In this document: positions 5,778-12,746 of the stretch, piece after piece
Layout of the letters: each line of letters opens with the position of its first letter
How positions within the stretch are numbered: the first letter of the stretch is position 1
Source: a virus
IMG/VR virus record: IMGVR_UViG_3300028025_002392
Coordinates: 1-29,243 of that record
Strand: one strand, 5' to 3'
DNA length: 29,243 nucleotides
Program-made: the position numbers and the translations under genes
Notes under the pieces: model-generated
Database searches by the model: none
Told to the model about the DNA's origin: nothing
What the model saw: only the letters and a program-made list of their open reading frames with translations

Positions 5778-8098
5778 ATCTTATTAATTTTAAACCATCT
5801 ACCACTAGCACTTCTACCTTTATCAAATGCATATCCTTTAAACTTGCAGTACTCATTAACCATCTTAAGATACTTTTGTGCATTTAGATCCTGCCATCCA
5901 CCTGTGTAAGTCTGAAAGTCCTGAATGGATGTATTGTTATAGTGCACCACATCTAAAGTGATGTTACCCTCAATAGCGTAATCATAAAACTCTTTGTTAG
6001 TAGCTGAGATAAATCTCTTATGATCTGCATTGATAGCTACAGCTTTAACTAAGCCCATTGATAGAAATTTTTGCAGGTTACTGATCATGTAATTATCAAA
6101 TACTAACCAATCTACCACACTCCAGCTGTCAAATAATAACCTACCGTACTCATCTAGTGGGTTTCGCTGTGCATTAAAGTACTGATTAAACTCTATCTCA
6201 TGCCTTCTCCTGTCATGGCTACCACCTGCACCACTTATCACATAGTTGGTAGTAATAACAATCTTAGGGGAGCGTTCAAATGGGATAAAGATCTCATCCT
6301 TATTTTTTCTGTTTACTGTAATCCCTTCTGAGATTAGTGAGAATAGCTGCTCAAAATCAAAGTTCTTTTTAACATCATCAAAGGCCAGGATCTGACTATC
6401 TAAATTTACCCTTTGGTATACAAAATCAGATTTCTGTGGGTTAAATGCTTTACCATCTATCTTAACTATATTTCTAATCTTACCTATGGCTGTAAGCACT
6501 AAACTTTTACCACTCCCTCCATTAGGGTTATCATCTATTTCCTGATCATTAAAAATTATTGCTTTCTGATCTGTTTTATCTTTGTAGGTGTGGAGTAAAT
6601 ATCCTAGGGTAGTCTCTAAGGCATTCACCCTCTGCTCATCATCTGCAGATACTTTGGATACAAAGCTCTTAAAGTCATTTTCTATGCTCTTAGTTGGCTT
6701 GTAATCCCTATCAATAATTTGTCTATCCCATATGTAGCCATCTATATCAATGTAGGGTACAATATCTATCTTATTCTTAGTAATCTTAACCACTCCATTA
6801 CGATAAGGTATAAAGCTCACATCCTTAGTATCCTGCAGCATCATTAAACCAATAGGCTCTAGCATAGATAAGTGACCATCTGTAAATAGGTAGGGACTTT
6901 TACTACAGTAGTTCCATACATCCACCTGCTTCTGCTTCATTAGGTAGGCTAAGACAAAATCTTTAACCTGGTCCACTGAGGATAGATTAACTTTATTTTC
7001 TATTACCCTCACAAAGGTGGGTTTCTCTGAGCGTTCAGGATAGTATTTGTTAAAGCCGTATTTGTACAGAAAATCTCTATACCTCATAGGATCTACACTA
7101 ACTACTTTCTTATCACTAATGGACCAGAATACATCCTCACTATTAGCTACATCCTTTTTAACATCCTCTACCACATCAGGCTTAATATCTAATTGCTTAG
7201 AGATATCACCAGGGGAGATACCCTCTTTTAGTTTTGACCTTACCTTTAAGATAGTTTCTTTATCCTCAAAATACTTAGTGCCTTTATTAGGGTTCTTATA
7301 AGCAGATCCTACACAGGTATTAATTTCTCCCTGAGTAAAGTCCTTAGCACTATATTGGTGAAGGTAAAATTTAGCAGTATTCTCACTAATGCCATACTCA
7401 CAAAAACAGTTAGCTACTTTAAATACCCAATTATTTCTCCCACCTGATATATCTCCATGGTTAAACTTCATTATATTCTCAATGATATTAGCTTCATTAG
7501 TCATGGGTAGCACTGGCACCCTTTCAAATGAGCTATGTCCTTTCTCCTCTTCTATAAGATTAAATACCTCAGCATCTAAATTGATATAGGCAGTAGGATC
7601 ATAAGACTCAAAGCACACTCTGCTAACATTACAGCTAGATGCATCAAAGTAATCACTATCAATAAACTCCTGAAAGGCTTTAAACCTTCTCTTATGTGTA
7701 AATTTATCAGATGGTGGTATCTTAATCACGCATTTTAGCCCTTTACCGGATGGTGATATGAATATCATAAACACATTAGGGCACTCCATTAGTCTAGCCT
7801 TCTCAGCTTTCATAACCTTACTGCTAGGGTAATCATCAAAATCTAATATACAAAGCCCTGAGTGCTCTATTAGGCCATTATCATTACGTTCATTAAAGGT
7901 GCCATTAAACATGATAGCTCTAAGGCTGTTTTTTAGGCTGCTGTATGCAGGATCATCCTCCTCCATAGCTCTAAGAGCAGTTATCTTATCAATAAGCTCG
8001 GGGTAGCCTTCCTTTATCCTATTGTAAACATCCACCACATCCTGAGTGTAGGGAGTTTCTTTAGAATTGAACAGGCTTTTAAATACAGATATATTCAT
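5774..8098 (-). CDS. Bifunctional primase-helicase
   Basis: The 774-aa replication initiator. Residues 80-180 carry primase-like (VirE N-terminal/BT4734 type) motifs: CILDFDD at 83-89 (D86, D88) and SPSGKGLK at 115-122. Residues 220-265 (NNWVFKVANCFCEYGI) look like a PriCT helical domain. Residues 515-640 are a superfamily 3/D5-like helicase: Walker A GGSGKS at 527-532, Walker B LAFDD at 571-575, KIVITTNY at 612-619 and an arginine-finger-like HDRRRHEIEF at 628-637. No DNA polymerase is encoded, so this protein probably primes and unwinds for the host replisome. The iteron-like gap directly upstream is the likely origin. Confidence 0.92.
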   Translation of the reverse strand: MNISVFKSLFNSKETPYTQDVVDVYNRIKEGYPELIDKITALRAMEEDDPAYSSLKNSLRAIMFNGTFNERNDNGLIEHSGLCILDFDDYPSSKVMKAEKARLMECPNVFMIFISPSGKGLKCVIKIPPSDKFTHKRRFKAFQEFIDSDYFDASSCNVSRVCFESYDPTAYINLDAEVFNLIEEEKGHSSFERVPVLPMTNEANIIENIMKFNHGDISGGRNNWVFKVANCFCEYGISENTAKFYLHQYSAKDFTQGEINTCVGSAYKNPNKGTKYFEDKETILKVRSKLKEGISPGDISKQLDIKPDVVEDVKKDVANSEDVFWSISDKKVVSVDPMRYRDFLYKYGFNKYYPERSEKPTFVRVIENKVNLSSVDQVKDFVLAYLMKQKQVDVWNYCSKSPYLFTDGHLSMLEPIGLMMLQDTKDVSFIPYRNGVVKITKNKIDIVPYIDIDGYIWDRQIIDRDYKPTKSIENDFKSFVSKVSADDEQRVNALETTLGYLLHTYKDKTDQKAIIFNDQEIDDNPNGGSGKSLVLTAIGKIRNIVKIDGKAFNPQKSDFVYQRVNLDSQILAFDDVKKNFDFEQLFSLISEGITVNRKNKDEIFIPFERSPKIVITTNYVISGAGGSHDRRRHEIEFNQYFNAQRNPLDEYGRLLFDSWSVVDWLVFDNYMISNLQKFLSMGLVKAVAINADHKRFISATNKEFYDYAIEGNITLDVVHYNNTSIQDFQTYTGGWQDLNAQKYLKMVNEYCKFKGYAFDKGRSASGRWFKINKI

Positions 8099-8100
8099 AG

Positions 8101-8321
8101 TTAGTTAGTTGGGCTGTAAATGTAATCATTATTTTCACATGACAAGTCTATGACGCAAAATGACGCAAATTTTAAGCACTTGTCATAGCTAATAACTAAG
8201 CCTAGCTTAACTCTTAGCACAAAATGACGCAAATGACGCAAAATAAAATAAAAAAAATCTTTTGAAAAAATAAAATTATTCCAGCAGCTGTTAATAAGAG
8301 AATGTGACACAGCGTCATTAA
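8101..8321. other. Candidate replication origin: iterons plus AT-rich stretch
   Basis: This gene-free gap holds four direct copies of TGACGCAAA (8151-8159, 8161-8169, 8225-8233, 8234-8242) and an inverted GCGTCA at 8312-8317. A 9-bp inverted repeat, ATGACAAGT/ACTTGTCAT (8139-8147 and 8178-8186), brackets the first two copies. An almost pure A/T run covers about 8240-8280. It lies between a DnaA domain IV-like gene and the primase-helicase. Iterons plus an unwinding-type AT tract plus a neighbouring binding protein is the layout of iteron origins. An operator for the helicase gene is the main alternative. Confidence 0.6.
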
Positions 8322-8684
8322 TTAGTAATAATTGCATCTGATTTGCTCTTTAAGTTTCTCTAATTTCTCAATAGTATATATCTCTAATATCCTTTGTTTT
8401 AATGGCTTGTAGTACTGTGGGAGCACAAACTGCTCCCTTAGTTCTTTTGTGTGCAGCATGTAAGCAGGATCCTTTTGCTTTGAGTATATATTGTGCTTAG
8501 TCATACCATTTATAACTGTTGCATGGCTCTGATTAAACAGTCTACCAATTTGTGATAAGGTCATGCCATCCTTTTGGAGTACATGATACAGATAGTATCT
8601 GCGATATAGCACCGGCATATACCTGCTTTTTTCTTTTAGGTCAAATTTATCAATGATGTATTGCACCTCTTCTAATCTGGTCAT
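8322..8684 (-). CDS. DnaA domain IV-like DNA-binding protein
   Basis: A 120-aa protein. Residues 41-64, including MTLSQIGRLFNQSHATVING, match the helix-turn-helix of DnaA domain IV, where a similar motif with HxTV contacts the DnaA box. There is no ATPase domain. The flanks are basic and helical. It is encoded immediately upstream of the TGACGCAAA repeat gap and the primase-helicase, so it is a good candidate for the origin- or operator-binding factor. It overlaps the 80-aa gene by 4 nt. The motif is read by eye; binding is inferred. Confidence 0.72.
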   Translation of the reverse strand: MTRLEEVQYIIDKFDLKEKSRYMPVLYRRYYLYHVLQKDGMTLSQIGRLFNQSHATVINGMTKHNIYSKQKDPAYMLHTKELREQFVLPQYYKPLKQRILEIYTIEKLEKLKEQIRCNYY

Positions 8685-8923
8685 GATATTAGTTTAGGGT
8701 TTACTGATTTAAACAGCTCACTTTGACTGTCTATTAATCCTACTGCATTGATATAGTCTATCTCCACCTTTGCACTGGCTATGATGGTAGATGATAACTG
8801 AGCTATTGCTTTAGCTTTTTCTACTTCCTGCTGTACTTTCTCATTACTCATATCCTCATCAGCTAATCTTTCAAGTGCCATAAAGATGTGATCTCTTAGA
8901 TCACTTAGTTTGTTGTTTGCCAT
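8681..8923 (-). CDS. Conserved hypothetical protein, 80 aa
   Basis: It starts MANNKLSDLRDHIFMALERL and continues KAKAIAQLSSTIIASAKVE. This is a family I associate with Bacteroidota phages, usually near HNH and DnaA-like genes. It is predicted all-helical and acidic in the middle. It overlaps the HNH gene upstream by 23 nt and the DnaA-like gene downstream by 4 nt. Function unknown. Confidence 0.75.
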   Translation of the reverse strand: MANNKLSDLRDHIFMALERLADEDMSNEKVQQEVEKAKAIAQLSSTIIASAKVEIDYINAVGLIDSQSELFKSVNPKLIS

Positions 8924-9515
8924 TTGTTTTACGTTTTAGTTTACATGTTAGTTTCATTATCTCCTGTAGCTCAGCAGGATATCTTTGTATTGTATTTCGA
9001 GCCATATTTTCCTTTCTGCTTATTACTTGTAAATTGCTTAGCTCACAATTCAGGTAGTTCCCATCTAAAAAAATTACTACACATCCTTTTGGTATCTCAC
9101 CATTTGCCTGAGTCCACACATGCCGTTGTAATAGTTCCCAGTGGCTATCTTTAATCTTTACATATTGGTAAAATCTACCTGTTTTATCAGCTCTTACGTG
9201 TATGGTTCCTACAGGCTTTGTGTTATGTGGCTTGTGCCCTTGTTTAAACATTGCCTTTTTAACCTTTTCATAAGTTTCTGCAGGCATTTTTTTACCTTTG
9301 TTATGAGGCTCATGCCCTGGCTTAAATTGGAAGGCCTCACCACTTCTCATACCCTCTTTGTATCTACCACTTGCTGCAGTCTTAAGATAAATTGGATCCT
9401 TTAGCAGCTTATATCTATAGGCTATATTATACACCTTGCTTCTGCTTATTCCTAGATCCTTAGCTATTAGAGCAGTGCTTTCAAATGGGTATCTTCTAAT
9501 TACTTCTGCTGTCAT
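8901..9515 (-). CDS. HNH endonuclease
   Basis: A 204-aa protein. An N-terminal helix-turn-helix lies at about 14-36 (ALIAKDLGISRSKVYNIAYR). Two repeated FKPGHEPHNKGK/FKQGHKPHNTK segments at 64-75 and 90-100 resemble NUMOD-type DNA-contact motifs. The HNH core runs from RHVW (131-134, H132) to PKGCVVIFLDGN (142-153) and NLQVISRKENMARN (161-174). Such proteins are either free-standing homing-type nickases or phage enzymes that cut host or competitor DNA. Here it sits inside the early operon with an ATGA overlap to the upstream gene, not interrupting another gene. Confidence 0.88.
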   Translation of the reverse strand: MTAEVIRRYPFESTALIAKDLGISRSKVYNIAYRYKLLKDPIYLKTAASGRYKEGMRSGEAFQFKPGHEPHNKGKKMPAETYEKVKKAMFKQGHKPHNTKPVGTIHVRADKTGRFYQYVKIKDSHWELLQRHVWTQANGEIPKGCVVIFLDGNYLNCELSNLQVISRKENMARNTIQRYPAELQEIMKLTCKLKRKTNGKQQTK

Positions 9516-9682
9516 AGCTCTTCTACTTTATAGCCATTATCAATATACCACTGTGGTGTATCTGCTTGCTCATCTGTGTAGATGTAATCATGCAGCTTAC
9601 CATCTTTACCTAGGAAGCACTCCCACCAAAAGCCACCTTCAGGCTCCATGCTATCCTCTATCCATACTCTATATTTTTTCAT
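9512..9682 (-). CDS. Hypothetical protein, 56 aa
   Basis: ATG at 9682, stop at 9512-9514. The product starts MKKYRVWIEDSMEPEGGFWW and is acidic and aromatic-rich (seven Trp/Phe), ending YKVEEL. Its stop overlaps the HNH start as ATGA, and its start overlaps the 51-aa gene by 14 nt. Possibly a small beta protein. No function assigned. Confidence 0.6.
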   Translation of the reverse strand: MKKYRVWIEDSMEPEGGFWWECFLGKDGKLHDYIYTDEQADTPQWYIDNGYKVEEL

Positions 9683-9824
9683 ACTGTTCTACTTTTAGTA
9701 TTAGTTTTGGCCACATAGCCATTTGCATTATTGCATGGTCTCTATCCAGGGCTTCTAATATCCTGACAGCTATCCTTTTTTTACCACCATCAAAATAGTT
9801 ATAGGTTACTTTAAAGCGTTTCAT
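9669..9824 (-). CDS. Hypothetical protein, 51 aa
   Basis: ATG at 9824, stop at 9669-9671. It begins MKRFKVTYNYFDGGKKRIAV, followed by ILEALDRDHAIMQMAMWP, a beta-beta-helix layout reminiscent of small phage proteins of unknown role. It overlaps the HTH gene by 14 nt and the 56-aa gene by 14 nt. The continuous chain of overlaps supports it being translated. Confidence 0.6.
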   Translation of the reverse strand: MKRFKVTYNYFDGGKKRIAVRILEALDRDHAIMQMAMWPKLILKVEQYEKI

Positions 9825-10008
9825 TTATGTAGTATTTGTAGTTATCATCCCTTTGCACATCATAGCCAATCTTCTCATACATCTTTAAGTATCTGTAAAC
9901 TGATCTAGTGCTAATCCCTAAGTATCTAGCCATTGAGTGTACAGGTCTAGGCTTTACCTGTAAAAACTGTATTAGCTTTATTACTCTCATCATCCTATAC
10001 TGGTTCAT
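9811..10008 (-). CDS. Small winged-helix regulator, 65 aa
   Basis: From the ATG at 10008 the product is MNQYRMMRVIKLIQFLQ, followed by a helix-turn-helix, MARYLGISTRSVYRYLKMYE (about residues 25-44), and a wing-like YDVQRDDNYKYYI. This is the HTH_11/DeoR-type fold without an effector domain. An upstream ATG at 10050 would add 14 residues but overlap the previous gene by 56 nt, so 10008 is chosen. It could regulate early transcription. The binding site is unknown, though the repeat-rich gap at 11049-11340 is a candidate. Confidence 0.7.
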   Translation of the reverse strand: MNQYRMMRVIKLIQFLQVKPRPVHSMARYLGISTRSVYRYLKMYEKIGYDVQRDDNYKYYINETL

Positions 10009-10240
10009 TGCTCTCAGGCTTAAAGGTTTCGTTATAGTAATCTTTACCAATCTTTAATGGCTCATTATATATATCTGTTTCCATTGCAGTTTCATAAGCC
10101 TTAATTATCTGCTCCTTCTCTATTGCTAGATACTTATGAAAGTGATTAATAAACTCTTTGCCTTCTGTGGTGTACACATTGAATAAGTTGGGGTGCAGTT
10201 CCTCTAGATCAGAGAATACTGCCTGTAGTGCTGTCATCAT
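9995..10240 (-). CDS. Conserved early protein (EKEQII/YYNETF type), 81 aa
   Basis: It shows AIEKEQIIKAYETAMETD and then GKDYYNETF near the C-terminus, a signature I recognise from Bacteroidota phage early proteins of unknown function. It is related in layout to the proteins at 4579-4878 and 10869-11048. It starts in an ATGA overlap with the 54-aa gene and overlaps the HTH gene by 14 nt. Confidence 0.72.
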   Translation of the reverse strand: MMTALQAVFSDLEELHPNLFNVYTTEGKEFINHFHKYLAIEKEQIIKAYETAMETDIYNEPLKIGKDYYNETFKPESNEPV

Positions 10241-10401
10241 TTGTCTTTTTTTATTTGATTATCTAATGTGCTGAGGTAGTCTAGGTAAAGCTGTAGGTTA
10301 AAGCTGCCACCTTTATCACCCTCACTCTTTTTATTTTTCCACCAATCCATCTTAGTCTGTAGGCTAAAGTGCGTAGGTGTAGGTGTAGTTTCAGTAGTCA
10401 T
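10237..10401 (-). CDS. Hypothetical protein, 54 aa
   Basis: ATG at 10401, stop at 10237-10239. It begins MTTETTPTPTHFSLQTKMDW and ends LDYLSTLDNQIKKDK. It has a threonine/proline-rich start and a basic middle (WWKNKKSEGDKGG). It overlaps the 110-aa gene by 11 nt and the 81-aa gene by 4 nt. No recognisable domain. Confidence 0.6.
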   Translation of the reverse strand: MTTETTPTPTHFSLQTKMDWWKNKKSEGDKGGSFNLQLYLDYLSTLDNQIKKDK

Positions 10402-10723
10402 TGCTATCGTTGTTTAGTTCGTTATAAAAATCTCTGTTATTTTCCTCCCATTCTAATACATTAAATCTCTCAGGATCCTCTAGGATATAATCCTCAATAG
10501 CTGTTATTATTTCTTTCAGCTCATCTTTGTTAGGAGTGAAGGGATGGCATACACTATTTATCCACTGTTCACCTTTCTCCAGGGATACATCCACTACACA
10601 CTCCCCTGTTTCCATATCATAGGATACAAAATTCCACTCAAAATCAAGTATAAACTCAATATGATCTACCTCATACCAAATAGATGCTGTGTACTTCTGT
10701 ACTTCTAAATCTCTTAAGTCCAT
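10391..10723 (-). CDS. Hypothetical acidic protein, 110 aa
   Basis: A strongly acidic protein (many Glu/Asp, ending NNDSNDY), with likely beta strands in the first half (ASIWYEVDHIEFILDFEW) and helices in the second (KDELKEIITAIEDYIL). Small acidic early phage proteins are sometimes DNA mimics or inhibitors of host proteins. Nothing here proves that. It starts 11 nt after the stop of the 45-aa membrane protein gene. Confidence 0.65.
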   Translation of the reverse strand: MDLRDLEVQKYTASIWYEVDHIEFILDFEWNFVSYDMETGECVVDVSLEKGEQWINSVCHPFTPNKDELKEIITAIEDYILEDPERFNVLEWEENNRDFYNELNNDSNDY

Positions 10724-10734
10724 TTTAAAGCGTT

Positions 10735-10872
10735 TTAAAGGTTAGTAATGTAAGCTAAGGTATAAACACTCACCCAAAACAATATAAACACCATAGCAGT
10801 GCTTAAAATGTCTCTATGCTCATCTGTAAGGGGTGTAAAGTAATACACAAGGTCGGTTAGTTTCTTTCTCAT
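10735..10872 (-). CDS. Small membrane protein, 45 aa
   Basis: ATG at 10872, stop at 10735-10737. It begins MRKKLTDLVYYFTPLTDEHR and then forms one membrane helix (STAMVFILFWVSVYTLAYI). The basic N-terminus suggests it stays inside. The start codon overlaps the stop of the 59-aa gene as ATGA, the same coupling used elsewhere in the cassette. Function unknown. Confidence 0.6.
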   Translation of the reverse strand: MRKKLTDLVYYFTPLTDEHRDILSTAMVFILFWVSVYTLAYITNL

Positions 10873-11048
10873 TTCTTTTGAATTTTGTAAATGTTATCAA
10901 TTGCTTTAATTTCTGCAGATATTAACTGTGATCTCTCCATAGCTAGAGCTACATCACAGATACTTTCCCATTGCTTGTCAGTAAAAGCTTTGTTTGTGTT
11001 AATTTGCTGGAGTAGGTACTCAACAGCTGTTTGTTTTTGATCATTCAT
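10869..11048 (-). CDS. First early gene; TAVEYL-type protein, 59 aa
   Basis: ATG at 11048, stop at 10869-10871. It starts MNDQKQTAVEYLLQQINTNK and continues to ALAMERSQLISA. It resembles a shortened form of the protein at 4579-4878 (QTAVEWLVEQI). It is the first gene downstream of the main early promoter candidate (TATATTTG at 11080-11073). Function unknown. Confidence 0.65.
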   Translation of the reverse strand: MNDQKQTAVEYLLQQINTNKAFTDKQWESICDVALAMERSQLISAEIKAIDNIYKIQKK

Positions 11049-11344
11049 ATTGGTTAGTTTTAATTAGTGTTGCAAATATACGTACTTACAATGAATTGTT
11101 TACAACTTTAGTGTAATTTATAATCATTCTAAATAAGGAATGTAAAGGAATAGCCTTAAATTATACATGAGAAGTAAGGTGATAACCTTAAATATACTTG
11201 ACAAAAAGTGGTTAATATGTTAGTTATATATTACATTATGCCACCATTCTAGCTACTATGTTAGTTATAACCAACATTACAAATCTACGGTAGTGGTTAG
11301 CTTTTACCGTTAAATTGTGTCACAAATCTTTGTAGAATTAGGAC
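11049..11344. other. Gene-free regulatory gap before the early operon
   Basis: No open frame of interest was seen. Besides the early promoter it contains a 13-bp direct repeat, TATGTTAGTTATA (11216-11228 and 11257-11269). It also has an imperfect repeat around CCTTAAATATACTTGA (about 11153-11170 and 11186-11201) and a 23-nt element (11193-11215) matching 20 of 23 positions with 5028-5050. These look like binding sites for a regulator. It separates the convergent end of the late operon from the start of the early one. Confidence 0.55.
11073..11105 (-). promoter_or_regulatory. Main early promoter candidate
   Basis: On the minus strand TTGT (11105-11102), a 21-nt spacer and TATATTTG (11080-11073) fit the Bacteroidota vegetative promoter (TTTG, 19-21 nt, TAnnTTTG). 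The first early gene starts 24 nt downstream. The -7 box and the leader closely resemble those upstream of erf (4340-4371). Confidence 0.6.
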
Positions 11345-11384
11345 AAAAAAAACCCCCTGCTAAACTAACCAAAGGTGCAGAGGG
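11345..11384 (-). terminator. Rho-independent terminator of the late/lysis operon
   Basis: On the minus strand CCCTCTGC (11384-11377) pairs with GCAGGGGG (11360-11353) across a 16-nt loop, with one G-T wobble, and is followed by eight T residues (11352-11345). It lies about 40 nt after the metallophosphoesterase stop, so it ends the late transcript before the early promoter. Confidence 0.85.
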
Positions 11385-11422
11385 CTTAGGTAACACATTG
11401 GGCGTATTAACCTAGTGCAAAA

Positions 11423-12295
11423 TTACATATTAAATTTGATACTATCTATATACTTGGTAGTTTTTCTTTCTCCTGTAGTTCCTCTTACACATTTAATAGT
11501 AAGTATCCTTCCACCTAATGGCTTAATGGGTGCACCTCTCTCTACATGCCATCCATGAGATCCATCACCATACTCCTCTTTGTAGGTACCTGTGAGCATG
11601 AGGTGTAATTGCTTCTGCTTAAGTGTGTAGCCTTTTTGTGGATGGCTTTCTACTGTGTCTCTTACATCATTTCTGCATGAATTTTCATGGATATGGCCCA
11701 TCACAAATACATCAAAGCCTTCATAAAGTTCTAATGCCCTGGTTAAATTGATAGCACCTTTGGTAACTATACCACCACCACCTGATCCATGAAAGTATTT
11801 AATCTTAGTGCTAAAAGATGAGGTAGAGCTGTCTGGTGTTTGCTTTATTATTATCCATCCACCATAACCTCCTACTTGCACATTAGATCCTGCCTTAAAG
11901 TTTAGGATATCTACAAATCGCTGCAGGATGTCAGTCTCTTGAAATTTGATTATAGCAGTCTCATGGTTACCGTATCCTATTAGCTTAATGATGTGAGCGT
12001 ATGGTAGAAACCACTCTACAGCTGTCTCTACTATACTATCTAAATACCTTGCATTATTGTGCTCAGGTCTGATGTCTGACTTGTTACGTCTATTATCTCC
12101 CCTCCCTTGCATTAAGCAGAACATATCACCATTAATCATCACAGGTATCTCCTCTTTTAGGCAGTAGTCCAGGTGCCTTTTGATTAGCTCTCTATCAGTG
12201 TGTGGGTTATCCCAATGCAAATCACTAAGAATAGCTACTTTTACCTCACTACCAGATAATACAAGTTCGTGAACATTCTTACCATGTCTAATCAT
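11423..12295 (-). CDS. Calcineurin-like metallophosphoesterase
   Basis: A 290-aa protein with all five metal motifs of the family: DLH (25-27), GD (56-57), GNHE (109-112), H169 in FHG, and GHIH (200-203). It therefore probably has a two-metal phosphoesterase site. A glycine run (SGGGG) follows H169. It is the last gene of the lysis block, 4 nt after the spanin gene, and ends before a strong terminator. Homologues at this place in Bacteroidota phages have no settled substrate; nucleic acid or cyclic nucleotide hydrolysis is possible. The ATG at 12295 is used because it abuts the spanin stop. Confidence 0.85.
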   Translation of the reverse strand: MIRHGKNVHELVLSGSEVKVAILSDLHWDNPHTDRELIKRHLDYCLKEEIPVMINGDMFCLMQGRGDNRRNKSDIRPEHNNARYLDSIVETAVEWFLPYAHIIKLIGYGNHETAIIKFQETDILQRFVDILNFKAGSNVQVGGYGGWIIIKQTPDSSTSSFSTKIKYFHGSGGGGIVTKGAINLTRALELYEGFDVFVMGHIHENSCRNDVRDTVESHPQKGYTLKQKQLHLMLTGTYKEEYGDGSHGWHVERGAPIKPLGGRILTIKCVRGTTGERKTTKYIDSIKFNM

Positions 12296-12299
12296 AAAG

Positions 12300-12746
12300 T
12301 TATTTAAAGGGGTTGTATAATTTGTCTAGCAGTCTTAGGATAAAAAATAGAGCTATCCCACAGCCAAATCCTATTATAAAGAGCAGCCAATTAGTTTTTG
12401 CCTTTTGCTTTTTTTCTGCTTTATATATGTACTTATACTTGAGTACATCCTGTTTTACAAGCTGAGTTTTGTACCTGTACTCAATTCTTGTTTGCCATTT
12501 AGTCTTAGGCACATAGATATTCTTAAAATTGATAATAGTATCTTTAGTTCTGATCACCTTCTCCCATATGATAGTATCATTTACCACCACTGGTACGCTG
12601 TCCACTGATATTATTCTGATAGTGTCGCTATCCGGCACAAGCTCTAAGCCAAACTTAACAGCTTTCTTGTAGTGGTACTGTGCTTTCTTAGCATCAGAGC
12701 AGGAGCCTAATAGGCATAGTGCTATAATTGGTAGGATGTATCTCAT
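12300..12746 (-). CDS. Probable unimolecular spanin (outer-membrane lipoprotein with C-terminal TM)
   Basis: From the ATG at 12746 the protein is 148 aa. It has a short lipoprotein signal, MRYILPIIALCLLGSC, with lipobox LGSC and lipid cysteine C16. A periplasmic stretch follows (about 17-115; beta strands around SVPVVVNDTIIWEK, then basic helices). A C-terminal membrane helix lies at about 119-138 (WLLFIIGFGCGIALFFIL). A lipidated N-terminus plus an inner-membrane C-terminus in one chain is the definition of a u-spanin such as T1 gp11, which fuses outer and inner membranes in the last step of lysis. The start overlaps the amidase stop as ATGA. A start at 12779 would bury the signal behind 11 polar residues and is rejected. 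Confidence 0.78.
   Translation of the reverse strand: MRYILPIIALCLLGSCSDAKKAQYHYKKAVKFGLELVPDSDTIRIISVDSVPVVVNDTIIWEKVIRTKDTIINFKNIYVPKTKWQTRIEYRYKTQLVKQDVLKYKYIYKAEKKQKAKTNWLLFIIGFGCGIALFFILRLLDKLYNPFK

Noticed and set aside
8151-8242. TGACGCAAA copies as a CRISPR-like or VNTR array
   Set aside because: The units are only 9 bp with no uniform spacers and no cas genes; an iteron arrangement fits better.
8101-8337. 78-codon minus-strand frame across the gap upstream of the primase-helicase
   Set aside because: It covers the repeats and AT tract, has a low-complexity Phe/Leu/Ser composition and resembles no protein. The gap is better explained as an origin or operator region.
9436-9798. 120-codon plus-strand frame antisense to the HNH and neighbouring genes
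   Set aside because: It lies opposite well-supported coding frames, has a Leu/Ser/Tyr-rich shadow composition and no recognisable motif.
11198-11226. TTGACA on the plus strand as a sigma-70 promoter
   Set aside because: The -10 position 17 nt on reads TAGTTA, a poor match. The promoter type is not that of the inferred host, and it would read into the convergent end of the lysis operon.
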